Shown here: positions 1 to 7,066 of the stretch, one piece after another
How the letters are laid out: every line of letters begins with the position of its first letter
Position numbering within the stretch: position 1 is the stretch's first letter
From: RGIG4103 sp045644605
Lineage (GTDB): Bacteria > Bacillota > Clostridia > RUG12999
Reading direction: 5' to 3'
DNA: 14,475 bases
Assembly (NCBI GenBank): GCA_045644605.1
Contig: JAZRHB010000080.1
Span: forward strand, 1 to 14,475
The notes under the pieces: generated by a model
Database searches by the model: none
Seen by the model: only the letters and a program-made list of their open reading frames with translations
Told to the model about the DNA's origin: nothing
Position numbers and translations under genes: made by a program

Positions 1-414
1 AATCAACGAAAGCTTGCAAAAGCTAACAAGAGAATCAGCGAGCTTGAACTCCTGATTAAAAAGACATACGAAAATTCAGTCTTAGGGAATTTATCAAGCG
101 AGAGAATGGCATCACTCCTTGCAGGATATGAAGAAGAACAAGCAGAATTAAAAGCCGAGGCATCAATAATAGAAAGCGAGCTAAACGAATATCACAAGTC
201 AAAGGATAATGCCATAGACTTTGTAAATCTGATTGAAAAGTATATTGGAATTAAAGAACTCACATACGAGATTCTCCATGAGCTTATCGAAAGAATTGAA
301 GTCGGTGAAAAGTACGAATATCAAGGCGAAACATATCAGGATATAAATATTTATTATAAGTTTGTTGGAACGGTAGAGTTTAACAGCGAACTGAATATAG
401 AAAAAGCAGGTTAA
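1..414 (+). CDS. Large serine recombinase, C-terminal fragment (5' end outside window)
   Basis: The frame is open from base 1 and ends at TAA 412-414, giving the last 137 residues of a longer protein. It starts in a Lys/Glu-rich helical stretch (RISELELLIKK...) of the coiled-coil type found in large serine recombinases. It ends with ELIERIEVGEKYEYQGE followed by DINIYYKFVGTVEF, which matches the DUF4368-type C-terminal region of Tn4451/TndX-like recombinases of Clostridia. The catalytic resolvase domain and the zinc-ribbon/recombinase domain would lie upstream, so catalytic integrity cannot be judged. These enzymes excise and integrate conjugative or mobilizable elements and usually sit at one end of the element, so an element boundary is expected just downstream. 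The family is clear; whether the gene is intact is unknown. Confidence 0.85.
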   Translation, partial: NQRKLAKANKRISELELLIKKTYENSVLGNLSSERMASLLAGYEEEQAELKAEASIIESELNEYHKSKDNAIDFVNLIEKYIGIKELTYEILHELIERIEVGEKYEYQGETYQDINIYYKFVGTVEFNSELNIEKAG

Positions 415-450
415 CAGGGCACTCCCTTAAAAAGAGTAACAGTCCTGTTA
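412..450. repeat. Triple taacag/ctgtta motif after the recombinase stop
   Basis: TAACAG occurs at 412-417 (overlapping the recombinase stop codon) and at 437-442. Its complement CTGTTA occurs at 445-450, two bases after the second copy. The 437-450 pair forms a near-palindrome with a TC spacer, and the outer copies can pair as TAACAGG/CCTGTTA (412-418 with 444-450). Position and symmetry suit a recombinase attachment site or element end, but a simple hairpin is equally possible. Confidence 0.35.
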
Positions 451-463
451 TCTGCACCACGTC

Positions 464-496
464 GGAGCAAAGGAAAGTTTTGCTCCCACTTTTTTA
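464..496 (+). terminator. Rho-independent terminator of the recombinase gene
   Basis: An 8-bp perfect stem, GGAGCAAA (464-471) with TTTGCTCC (479-486), has a 7-nt loop. It is followed by CAC and a run of six T on the plus strand. It lies about 50 bp after the recombinase stop and points the right way for it. Confidence 0.6.
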
Positions 497-535
497 TTCA
501 AAAAGTCTTTCGCTCACTTCCTTGATCCTCCTTTT

Positions 536-616
536 TCACAAAAAGTCACGCTCGGTTCATCTGTTCAGTTGTAAACGCCATCACAAGGGTTCGTTGTCGC
601 TACCAACTTTTTGTGA
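536..616. repeat. 11-bp inverted repeat flanking a 59-bp core, downstream of adhE
   Basis: TCACAAAAAGT (536-546) is the exact reverse complement of ACTTTTTGTGA (606-616). The distal arm lies 6 bp beyond the adhE stop. No T-run follows on the minus strand, so it is not a classic adhE terminator. A related AAAAAGTC followed by TCGCTCAC occurs at 500-515, suggesting degenerate repeats of a small intergenic element. Confidence 0.5.
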
Positions 617-621
617 GCTTA

Positions 622-3207
622 TTACTTTCCGTAATATGCGTTCAAATACATTTCTTTTATTTCGCTCATCAGTGGGTATCGCGGGTTTGCGCCAGTACAC
701 TGGTCGTCAAACGCTGCCTCGGTCATTTTGTCAAGGTTTTTAAGAAAATCTTTTTCGCTGATGTCATAATCTTTGATAGAGTCTTTGATACCCACAAGCT
801 TTTTAAGCTCGTTTATCTTATCTATAAGTCCCTCAAGCTTATCTGTATCCGTTTTACCTTTTATTCCGAGGCTATCTGCAATTTCAACATAACGTGCAAG
901 CGTATGAGGATGGCCGTACTGTGGGAACGTTCCCATTTTTACGGGTTTTTCTTCTGCGTTGAATCTTATAACCTGTTCAATCATAAGAGCGTTTGAAACA
1001 CCGTGCGGCAGGTAAAAATAAGAGCCAAGCTTATGTGCCATTGAATGGCATACACCGAGAAATGCATTTGCAAATGCCATACCTGCTATTGTTGCTGCAT
1101 TGGCCATTTTTTCGCGGGCAAGTACGTTGGTACCATCTTCGTATGCGGTGGGCAGATATTCAAACACGCATTTTATTGATTTTATTGCAAGGCTGTCGGT
1201 ATAGTCCGTTGCAAGCATTGATACATATGCTTCAAGTGCATGGGTCAGCGTGTCAATTCCCGCCGCTGCCGTTAACCCTTTCGGTGCGGACATATGAAGG
1301 TCGGTATCTATAATTGCCATGTTGGGCATAAGCTCGTAATCGGCAAGTGGATATTTAACACCGCTTGTTTCGTCTGTAATAACGGCAAACGGTGTTACTT
1401 CTGAGCCTGTTCCTGCGGATGTGGGGATTGCAACAAAGTATGATTTTTCACCCATTTTAGGGAATGTGTATACACGTTTGCGTATGTCCATAAAACGCAT
1501 TGCCATATCCATAAAATTAGCTTCAGGATGTTCGTACATTAACCACATGATTTTTGCGGCATCCATTGGACTTCCGCCACCAATGGCAATTATAACATCG
1601 GGTTTAAAAGAGGTCATCTGCATTGAACCTGCTTTTGCGCAGGCAAGCGTTGGGTCGGATTCAACATCAAAAAATGTCATATGAGCAATACCCATTTTAT
1701 CAAGTTTATCCGTAATTGATTTTGTAAATCCGTTTTCATAAAGGAACTTATCGGTTACGATAAATGCACGCTTTTTGTCCATAACGGTTTTAAGCTCGTC
1801 AAGAGCAACAGGAAGACATCCTTTTTTGATATATACCTTTTCAGGGGCGCGGAACCAAAGCATATTTTCCCTTCTTTCAGCTATGATTTTAATGTTAAGC
1901 AGATGTTTCACACCAACATTTTCGGAAACTGAGTTGCCACCCCATGACCCGCAACCGAGTGTCAATGACGGGGCAAGAGCAAAATTATAAAGGTCGCCGA
2001 TAGCACCGTGTGATGATGGAGAATTTATTACAATACGGCAGGCTTTCATTTTATGATAAAACTTTTCCATATCTTCTTTTTCGGCAGTATTTATATAAAG
2101 AGAAGCTGTATGACCATATCCGCCGTCTTTTACAAGGCGGTCAGCCTTTTCGATAGCATCATCAAAACTCTTGCATCTATACATAGCAAGAATGGGGGAG
2201 AGCTTTTCGTGTGCAAACGGTTCAGAGGGTGTTGCATCACTTACTTCACCAATGAGAACTTTTGTGTTTTCGGGAACGTCAAATCCCGCAAGCGATGCAA
2301 TTGTTTTTGCACTCTGACCTACAATCTTTGCATTAAGTGCGCCGTTTATAAGAATGGTTGCTCTTAATTTTTCAATTTCGTCTTTATTAAGGAAATAACA
2401 TCCGCGATATTTAAATTCGTCTTTTACCTTATTATATATTGATTCATCAACCAGAACTGACTGTTCGGATGCACAAATCATACCATTGTCAAATGTTTTT
2501 GAATGAATAATTGAGTTGACTGCCATAAGAATATCGGCTGATTTGTGAATTATAGCAGGTGTGTTACCCGCGCCAACACCGATTGCCGGTTTGCCGGATG
2601 AATAAGCCGCTTTTACCATACCCGGGCCGCCGGTTGCAAGAATCATATCAGAAAGCTTCATAGCTTCGTTTGAAAGCTCTACAGAAGGAACATCAATACA
2701 ACTTATTATGCCTTCTGGTGCACCTGCTTTAACGGCTGCATCAAGAACAATTTTTGCTGCAGCAGCGGTAGAGTTTTTAGCCCTTGGATGAGGGGAAAGA
2801 ATAATGGCGTTTCTTGTTTTAAGTGCAAGAAGACATTTGAAAATTGCTGTTGATGTCGGGTTGGTTGTGGGAATAACAGCCGCAATAACACCAATCGGCT
2901 CTGCTATTTTTGTAACTCCATATGATAAATCCTGCTCGATAATTCCGCAGGTTTTTGTATCTTTATATGCATTATAAATATATTCGGAAGCATAATGATT
3001 TTTAATAACCTTATCTTCCGCAATGCCCATACCTGTTTCCTCTACTGCCATTTTTGCAAGAGGGATACGGGCACGGTTTGCTGCCATTGCCGCAAACTTA
3101 AAAATGTTATCAACCTGCTCCTGAGTATAGGTGGCAAAAACCTCCTGTGCCAAGCGAAGCTCATCCATTTTGATTTTTAACTGTTCTGTTGTTTCGATAG
3201 TTGCCAT
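622..3207 (-). CDS. adhE: Bifunctional acetaldehyde-CoA/alcohol dehydrogenase AdhE
   Basis: An 861-residue two-domain enzyme that reduces acetyl-CoA to acetaldehyde and then ethanol, oxidising two NADH; in the family it forms cytoplasmic spirosomes. Residues 1 to about 440 are the aldehyde dehydrogenase domain, with the catalytic Cys at 245 in FDNGMICASEQS. From about 450 runs the iron-dependent alcohol dehydrogenase, with NAD-binding AIGGGSPMDAAK (541-552) and predicted Fe ligands Asp652, His656, His721 and His735. Spacing matches E. coli AdhE (D653/H657/H723/H737) to within two residues, so length and start are normal. The ribosome binding site is weak (AGTGG, about 13 nt upstream), so translation may be controlled. 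It is monocistronic, behind its own promoter and a Rex-like site. It pairs metabolically with pflBA just upstream in the genome. No truncation or missing catalytic residue is seen. Confidence 0.97.
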   Translation of the reverse strand: MATIETTEQLKIKMDELRLAQEVFATYTQEQVDNIFKFAAMAANRARIPLAKMAVEETGMGIAEDKVIKNHYASEYIYNAYKDTKTCGIIEQDLSYGVTKIAEPIGVIAAVIPTTNPTSTAIFKCLLALKTRNAIILSPHPRAKNSTAAAAKIVLDAAVKAGAPEGIISCIDVPSVELSNEAMKLSDMILATGGPGMVKAAYSSGKPAIGVGAGNTPAIIHKSADILMAVNSIIHSKTFDNGMICASEQSVLVDESIYNKVKDEFKYRGCYFLNKDEIEKLRATILINGALNAKIVGQSAKTIASLAGFDVPENTKVLIGEVSDATPSEPFAHEKLSPILAMYRCKSFDDAIEKADRLVKDGGYGHTASLYINTAEKEDMEKFYHKMKACRIVINSPSSHGAIGDLYNFALAPSLTLGCGSWGGNSVSENVGVKHLLNIKIIAERRENMLWFRAPEKVYIKKGCLPVALDELKTVMDKKRAFIVTDKFLYENGFTKSITDKLDKMGIAHMTFFDVESDPTLACAKAGSMQMTSFKPDVIIAIGGGSPMDAAKIMWLMYEHPEANFMDMAMRFMDIRKRVYTFPKMGEKSYFVAIPTSAGTGSEVTPFAVITDETSGVKYPLADYELMPNMAIIDTDLHMSAPKGLTAAAGIDTLTHALEAYVSMLATDYTDSLAIKSIKCVFEYLPTAYEDGTNVLAREKMANAATIAGMAFANAFLGVCHSMAHKLGSYFYLPHGVSNALMIEQVIRFNAEEKPVKMGTFPQYGHPHTLARYVEIADSLGIKGKTDTDKLEGLIDKINELKKLVGIKDSIKDYDISEKDFLKNLDKMTEAAFDDQCTGANPRYPLMSEIKEMYLNAYYGK

Positions 3208-3227
3208 AAAAAATTACCACTTTTCTG

Positions 3228-3290
3228 ACCGCAAAATTTGGGTCATCACAGTCCTGCGGTATGAACGGTGATGCAGCATTAAAAGCCGTT
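3228..3290 (-). promoter_or_regulatory. adhE 5' leader with competing stems
   Basis: The leader of about 95 nt can form stem A (CATCAC/GTGATG, 3244-3249 with 3268-3273), stem B (ACCGCA/TGCGGT, 3228-3233 with 3255-3260) and stem C (AACGG/CCGTT, 3264-3268 with 3286-3290). A and B interlock in pseudoknot order, and C competes with A. This could control access to the weak adhE ribosome binding site. Stems of 5-6 bp can arise by chance. Confidence 0.25.
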
Positions 3291-3309
3291 AAACCCTTCT
3301 CATAATACC

Positions 3310-3339
3310 ATTATACGCACATTGTTAATTATTTGTCAA
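3310..3339 (-). promoter_or_regulatory. Sigma-A promoter of adhE
   Basis: On the minus strand TTGACA (3334-3339) is followed after 18 bp by TATAAT (3310-3315); both hexamers are perfect consensus. The predicted start is near 3303, giving a leader of about 95 nt. Confidence 0.85.
3322..3339. promoter_or_regulatory. Rex-like (NADH-responsive) operator over the adhE promoter
   Basis: TTGTTAATTATTTGTCAA matches the Rex consensus TTGTTAAnnnnTTAACAA at 12 of 14 specified positions; one half-site is perfect. It covers the -35 hexamer and part of the spacer, where a bound repressor would block polymerase. Rex controls adhE in other Clostridia, which supports the call. Confidence 0.65.
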
Positions 3340-3448
3340 TTTGATATTATTAAAAAATATTTAAATAAAGAAGGGTTTTATTTATAATGCCCAAAAAGGT
3401 ACAGGCTGTATACAAAACATGAAAACATAATCAGAAAAATAAAGAAAA

Positions 3449-3465
3449 ACCGCCAAACGGCGGGT
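3449..3465 (-). terminator. Short GC hairpin with a U-run on the minus strand
   Basis: CCGCC (3450-3454) pairs with GGCGG (3459-3463) around AAAC. Read on the minus strand it is followed by TTTTTC. It lies about 110 bp upstream of the adhE promoter and would end minus-strand transcripts arriving from 3485-3640. Confidence 0.5.
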
Positions 3466-3486
3466 ATTCTTAGGGATTATTCGCCA

Positions 3487-3588
3487 AAAAATCATTATTT
3501 TGGCACGTAGCGGTGTCAAAACAGCTTGAAAGCCGCCAGGGTTTTACGCACAGTTTTTCCTTGCTCTGCACTCAAAATAATGATTTTT
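3487..3588. repeat. Intergenic element bounded by a 16-bp inverted repeat
   Basis: AAAAATCATTATTTTG (3487-3502) is the exact reverse complement of CAAAATAATGATTTTT (3573-3588). The core of about 70 bp is more GC-rich than its flanks and has no convincing ORF. Terminator hairpins stand on both sides. It could be a MITE-like element or a small structured RNA; the sequence alone does not decide. Confidence 0.55.
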
Positions 3589-3639
3589 GTGGTACAAAGG
3601 CAGTTTTAAAACACAAATTTTTAGAATTATACAAAGATT

Positions 3640-3676
3640 AAAAGCACCGCAATACTGACGTATTACGGTGCTTTTT
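3640..3676. terminator. Bidirectional terminator hairpin
   Basis: AAAGCACCG-C-AATAC (3641-3655) pairs with GTATT-A-CGGTGCTTT (3660-3674) with one mismatch and a 4-nt loop. T-run on the plus strand and A-run (U-run on minus) on the other side. It is a back-up terminator for pfl transcripts or the end of a plus-strand transcript. Confidence 0.7.
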
Positions 3677-3725
3677 GATGCAGTATAAACTAAAAAGATG
3701 GTTTTAAAACCGATTCCTCCCTAAG

Positions 3726-3749
3726 AAAAACCGCCTAAAGGTGGTTTTT
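3726..3749. terminator. Terminator of the pflB-pflA operon (bidirectional)
   Basis: AAAAACCGCC (3726-3735) pairs with GGTGGTTTTT (3740-3749), with one G-T wobble and a TAAA loop. It lies about 95 bp after the pflA stop. The A and T arms make it work in both directions. Confidence 0.75.
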
Positions 3750-3844
3750 CATATTTGTGAGTAGAGATGTCAACTATCTTTATGAAAATTCTGCTCATAC
3801 AACTGTCGTTATTAAAACGGAAACTCATATCAAAGACAAATATT

Positions 3845-4579
3845 TCATTTAAAATATTCTTTTGCTTTTTTGATTTCATCTTCTGTCGGGGGAGAAACAT
3901 CCTCAAGTGAATAGGGGATACCAAGGTTCCCCCATTTTGTACTGCCAAGCGTATGGTAGGGTAAAATCTCTACCTTTTCTACAGTTTTAAGTGATTTTAT
4001 AAAATTCGCTATTGCAGCAAGCTCATCGGTGGAATCGGTAATTCCCGGCACAAGCACATGCCGTATCCACATTGAAATACCTTTGTCCGACAAATATTCC
4101 GCCATTTCAAGAATATTTTTATTACCGCACCCGGTAAGCTCCTTATGCAGCTTTTCGTCAAATGCTTTTATATCAAGCAGTATAAGGTCGGTGTATTCTA
4201 GAAGCTCATCAAAAGGTTCAAGAAAACCCACATCATTTGAAAATGGCTCACCCGATGTGTCAATTGCGGTATGTACGCCGTGGGATTTAAGAAGTTTAAA
4301 AAACTCAAGCACAAACGGCACCTGAAGAAGAGGTTCGCCGCCGCTTACCGTAACGCCGCCTTTTTCAAAATTTTTGCCCCAGTATGAACGATATTTCCAT
4401 ACCTTTTCAAAAAGTTCTTCCGGAGTCGTTTCCTGGCCGCAAAGCGCCCACGTATCGGGATTATGGCAGAAGCGACACCGCATATTGCACCCTTGCATAA
4501 AGACAACGCATCTTACCCCCGGTCCGTCAACCGAACCGAAGCTTTCAAACGAATGTAAGTATCCCTTAAATTTTTCCAT
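3845..4579 (-). CDS. pflA: Pyruvate formate-lyase activating enzyme (radical SAM)
   Basis: A 244-residue radical-SAM enzyme that cleaves S-adenosylmethionine and abstracts hydrogen from the glycyl-radical glycine of PflB. Residues 31-38 are CNMRCRFC, the CX3CX2C motif whose cysteines hold the 4Fe-4S cluster. VTVSGGEPLLQ is the SAM-contacting GGE motif. The length is normal for the family. I chose ATG 4577-4579 (MEKFKGYLHSFESFG) because conserved PflA sequence starts there. An upstream in-frame ATG at 4642 would add 21 residues, MLLSLLTLQ onward, encoded entirely inside pflB. The chosen start lies inside pflB (14-nt overlap) and has no clear Shine-Dalgarno, pointing to translational coupling. 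Confidence 0.96.
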   Translation of the reverse strand: MEKFKGYLHSFESFGSVDGPGVRCVVFMQGCNMRCRFCHNPDTWALCGQETTPEELFEKVWKYRSYWGKNFEKGGVTVSGGEPLLQVPFVLEFFKLLKSHGVHTAIDTSGEPFSNDVGFLEPFDELLEYTDLILLDIKAFDEKLHKELTGCGNKNILEMAEYLSDKGISMWIRHVLVPGITDSTDELAAIANFIKSLKTVEKVEILPYHTLGSTKWGNLGIPYSLEDVSPPTEDEIKKAKEYFK

Positions 4580-6818
4580 GGCAGGTACGTGCAATAACGT
4601 CAAGCTGCTGTTCTTTTGTAAGGTCAATAAACTTAACAGCATAACCTGAAACTCTTATTGTAAAGTTTGCATATTCTTCTTTTTCAGGATGTTCCATAGC
4701 ATCAATAAGCTTTTCAATACCAAACACGTTTACGTTAAGGTGATGCGCACCCTGGTCAAAATATCCGTCAAGAATCTGCATAAGATTTGCGGAACGTTCA
4801 TCCTCGGTATGACCAAGTGCATCGGGATTTATTGTCTGTGTATTTGAAATTCCGTCAAGTGCCCAGTGATACGGCAGTTTAGCAACGGAATTGAGGGATG
4901 CAAGAAGTCCGTTTGCTTCCGCTCCATAACTCGGATTTGCGCCCGGTGCAAGAGGCTGTCCCGCTTTTCTTCCGTCGGGCATAGAACCGGTTGCTTTGCC
5001 ATAAACAACGTTTGAAGTTATTGTAAGAATTGATGTTGTTGGTTCGGAACCACGATATGTGTGATGGCGTTTTAACATTTCAAGAAATGTACGGAGAAGC
5101 CATATTGCAATATCGTCGGCTCTGTCATCATCATTGCCGTAACGCGGAAAATCGCCTTCGGTTTCAAAATCAACGGCAACACCATCTTCATCACGGATTA
5201 CCTTAACCTTTGCATATTTTATTGCGGAAAGCGAGTCAACAACGTGTGAAAAACCTGCAATACCGGTTGCAAAGGTGCGGCGCAGATGTGTATCAATAAG
5301 CGCCATTTCAGCAGCTTCGTAATTGTATTTATCGTGCATATACTGGATAACATTAAGTGTATTTACATAAACTTTTGTCAGCCAGTTCATCATAGCGGTA
5401 TATTTTTCAATAACCTCATCATAATCAAGATATTCGGATGTAACAGGACGAAGTTTCGGTGCAACCTGCTGACGGGTTTTTTCGTCAACACCGCCGTTTA
5501 TTGCATAAAGCAGGCATTTTGCAAGATTAGCTCTTGCGCCGAAGAACTGCATTTCCTTACCTGTCTGTGTTGCGGAAACGCAGCAACAGATAGAATAATC
5601 ATCGCCCCATACGGGTTTCATAACATCGTCGTTTTCATACTGAATTGAACTTGTGCGGATTGAAATTTCAGACGCATATTTTTTGAAATTATCTGGCAAC
5701 TTGCTGGAATAAAGGACGGTAAGGTTAGGTTCCGGTGCAGGTCCCATATTTTCAAGCGTGCGTAAGAAACGGAAATCAGTTTTTGTAACCATAGACCTTC
5801 CGTCTACGCCCATACCGGCAACTTCAAGTGTTGCCCATACCGGGTCGCCGCTGAACAGCATATTATATGACGGAATTCTTGCAAATTTAACCATACGGAA
5901 CTTCATTACAAGATGGTCAATAATTTCCTGTGCTTCTTCTTCTGTCAGAATTCCGTTTTTGATATCACGTTCAATGTAGATATCAAGGAATGTCGAAATT
6001 CTGCCGACGCTCATTGCGGCACCATTCTGTGTTTTTATTGCGGCAAGATATCCGAAATAAAGCCATTGTGCAGCCTCGCGTGCGTTTGCCGCAGGTTTTG
6101 AAATGTCAAATCCGTAGCTTGCGGCAAGAAATCTCATATCTTTAAGAGCTTCAATCTGCATCGAAACCTCTTCGCGAAGACGGATAACATCGTCTAGCAT
6201 TGCGCCGCCGCCGATATTTTCAAGGTCATGCTCTTTTTCTTTTATAAGTGCACTTATTCCGTAAAGTGCAACTCTGCGGTAATCGCCTACAATACGGCCT
6301 CTGCCGTATGTGTCGGGAAGACCTGTTATAATTTTGTTATGACGAGCCTTTTTCATTTCGGGGGTATATGCATCAAACACACCCTCGTTATGAGTACGTG
6401 AATATTCGGTAAATATCTTGTGAAGCTGCGGGTCGGGAGTATATCCGTATGTTTCGCAAGCCTTTTCTGCCATTTTTATACCGCCGAACGGCATAAACGC
6501 ACGTTTAAGCGGCTTATCGGTCTGAAGACCTACAATCTTCTCAAGGTCCTTTGTGTTTTCACCCATATATGCCGGATTATAGGCGATGATTGTGGAAACA
6601 ACAGAGGTTTCCATATCAAGTACGCCGCCGTTGGCACGTTCCTGTTTCTGTAAATCCTGCAGAATTCCCCAAAGCTTATCGGTAGCTTCTGTGGAGCCTG
6701 CAAGGAACGAACTGTCTCCGTCATAAGGTGTGTAGTTATTCTGTATAAAATCGCGGGTATTGATTTCTTCTTTCCATATACGGCCGGAAAAACCATCCCA
6801 CTGGCTGAAATTAATCAT
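4566..6818 (-). CDS. pflB: Formate C-acetyltransferase (pyruvate formate-lyase)
   Basis: A 750-residue cytoplasmic glycyl-radical enzyme converting pyruvate and CoA to acetyl-CoA and formate. The catalytic adjacent cysteines are in SICCCVSATQ: C412-C413 align with the E. coli C418-C419 pair, and C411 replaces the usual Ala. The radical glycine is Gly725 in IRVSGYAV near the C-terminus. The N-terminus (WDGFSGRIWKEEINTRDFIQNNYTPYDGD) and length are typical. A good ribosome binding site (GGAGG and AAGGTGA) precedes ATG 6818. It is followed by overlapping pflA and feeds acetyl-CoA to AdhE. The glycyl radical is destroyed by oxygen, so this marks an anaerobic lifestyle. I see no frameshift or loss of key residues. 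Confidence 0.98.
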   Translation of the reverse strand: MINFSQWDGFSGRIWKEEINTRDFIQNNYTPYDGDSSFLAGSTEATDKLWGILQDLQKQERANGGVLDMETSVVSTIIAYNPAYMGENTKDLEKIVGLQTDKPLKRAFMPFGGIKMAEKACETYGYTPDPQLHKIFTEYSRTHNEGVFDAYTPEMKKARHNKIITGLPDTYGRGRIVGDYRRVALYGISALIKEKEHDLENIGGGAMLDDVIRLREEVSMQIEALKDMRFLAASYGFDISKPAANAREAAQWLYFGYLAAIKTQNGAAMSVGRISTFLDIYIERDIKNGILTEEEAQEIIDHLVMKFRMVKFARIPSYNMLFSGDPVWATLEVAGMGVDGRSMVTKTDFRFLRTLENMGPAPEPNLTVLYSSKLPDNFKKYASEISIRTSSIQYENDDVMKPVWGDDYSICCCVSATQTGKEMQFFGARANLAKCLLYAINGGVDEKTRQQVAPKLRPVTSEYLDYDEVIEKYTAMMNWLTKVYVNTLNVIQYMHDKYNYEAAEMALIDTHLRRTFATGIAGFSHVVDSLSAIKYAKVKVIRDEDGVAVDFETEGDFPRYGNDDDRADDIAIWLLRTFLEMLKRHHTYRGSEPTTSILTITSNVVYGKATGSMPDGRKAGQPLAPGANPSYGAEANGLLASLNSVAKLPYHWALDGISNTQTINPDALGHTEDERSANLMQILDGYFDQGAHHLNVNVFGIEKLIDAMEHPEKEEYANFTIRVSGYAVKFIDLTKEQQLDVIARTCHGKI

Positions 6819-6887
6819 AAAATCTCACCTTTCCTCCCGCATATTTCATAAACGTTTTATTTGCGGGCGAATAAAACGAGTATGTAA

Positions 6888-6920
6888 ATTATCTGTATAA
6901 TATACTTATATACAGATAAT
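6888..6920. promoter_or_regulatory. Perfect 12-bp inverted repeat in the pflB leader, probable operator
   Basis: ATTATCTGTATA (6888-6899) and TATACAGATAAT (6909-6920) are exact reverse complements with a 9-bp spacer. The site begins about 8 nt downstream of the predicted transcription start, where a bound repressor would block initiation or elongation. I do not recognise the regulator; it is not a Rex or FNR consensus. A weak RNA hairpin is the alternative. Confidence 0.6.
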
Positions 6921-6934
6921 AGTATCCTAGTTTG

Positions 6935-6964
6935 ATTTTAACACAGTAAAGCCCCTTTTGTCAA
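6935..6964 (-). promoter_or_regulatory. Sigma-A promoter of pflBA
   Basis: On the minus strand TTGACA (6959-6964) and TAAAAT (6935-6940) are 18 bp apart, and a TGT extended -10 element precedes the -10. The predicted start is near 6928, giving a leader of about 110 nt. A weak Rex-like half-site (TTGTTAA) lies upstream at 6997-7003. Confidence 0.75.
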
Positions 6965-7025
6965 CAATATAAAGACGCTTTTGACAAGTTTATATTTTAA
7001 CAAACAAAATAGCACATCAAAACAT

Positions 7026-7060
7026 AAAAAAACCACTGCTTTTTTCGCTGTGGTTTTTTT
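7026..7060 (-). terminator. Terminator of the riboswitch/SLH/lipoprotein operon
   Basis: A-rich arm plus CCAC (7033-7036) pairs with GTGG plus a T-run (7050-7060), around a T-rich loop. It starts 6 bp after the lipoprotein stop codon. The A and T arms allow it to work both ways. It separates this operon from the pflB promoter. Confidence 0.7.
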
Positions 7061-7066
7061 ACAGAT

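Noticed and set aside
464..621. adhE terminator on the minus strand
   Set aside because: The hairpins here have no U-run in the minus direction; the 464-496 structure is oriented for the plus strand, so the adhE 3' end remains unassigned.
480..996. Plus-strand frames opposite the adhE 3' end
   Set aside because: Low-complexity antisense shadows of adhE and the intergenic repeat; no domain recognised.
3721..3948. 75-residue minus-strand frame overlapping the end of pflA
   Set aside because: It runs through pflA in another frame and across the pfl terminator, with no ribosome binding site or recognisable motif.
4580..4642. Upstream start for pflA adding 21 residues
   Set aside because: The extra residues lie wholly within pflB, are not PflA-like and lack a ribosome binding site; conserved PflA sequence begins at MEKFKGYLHS.
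5286..5648. 120-residue plus-strand frame opposite pflB
   Set aside because: Antisense shadow of a highly conserved gene; composition (many I, F, C) is typical of such shadows.
6986..7003. Second Rex-like site upstream of the pflB promoter
   Set aside because: One half-site (TTGTTAA) is perfect but the other matches at only 4 of 7 positions, too weak in A+T-rich DNA.
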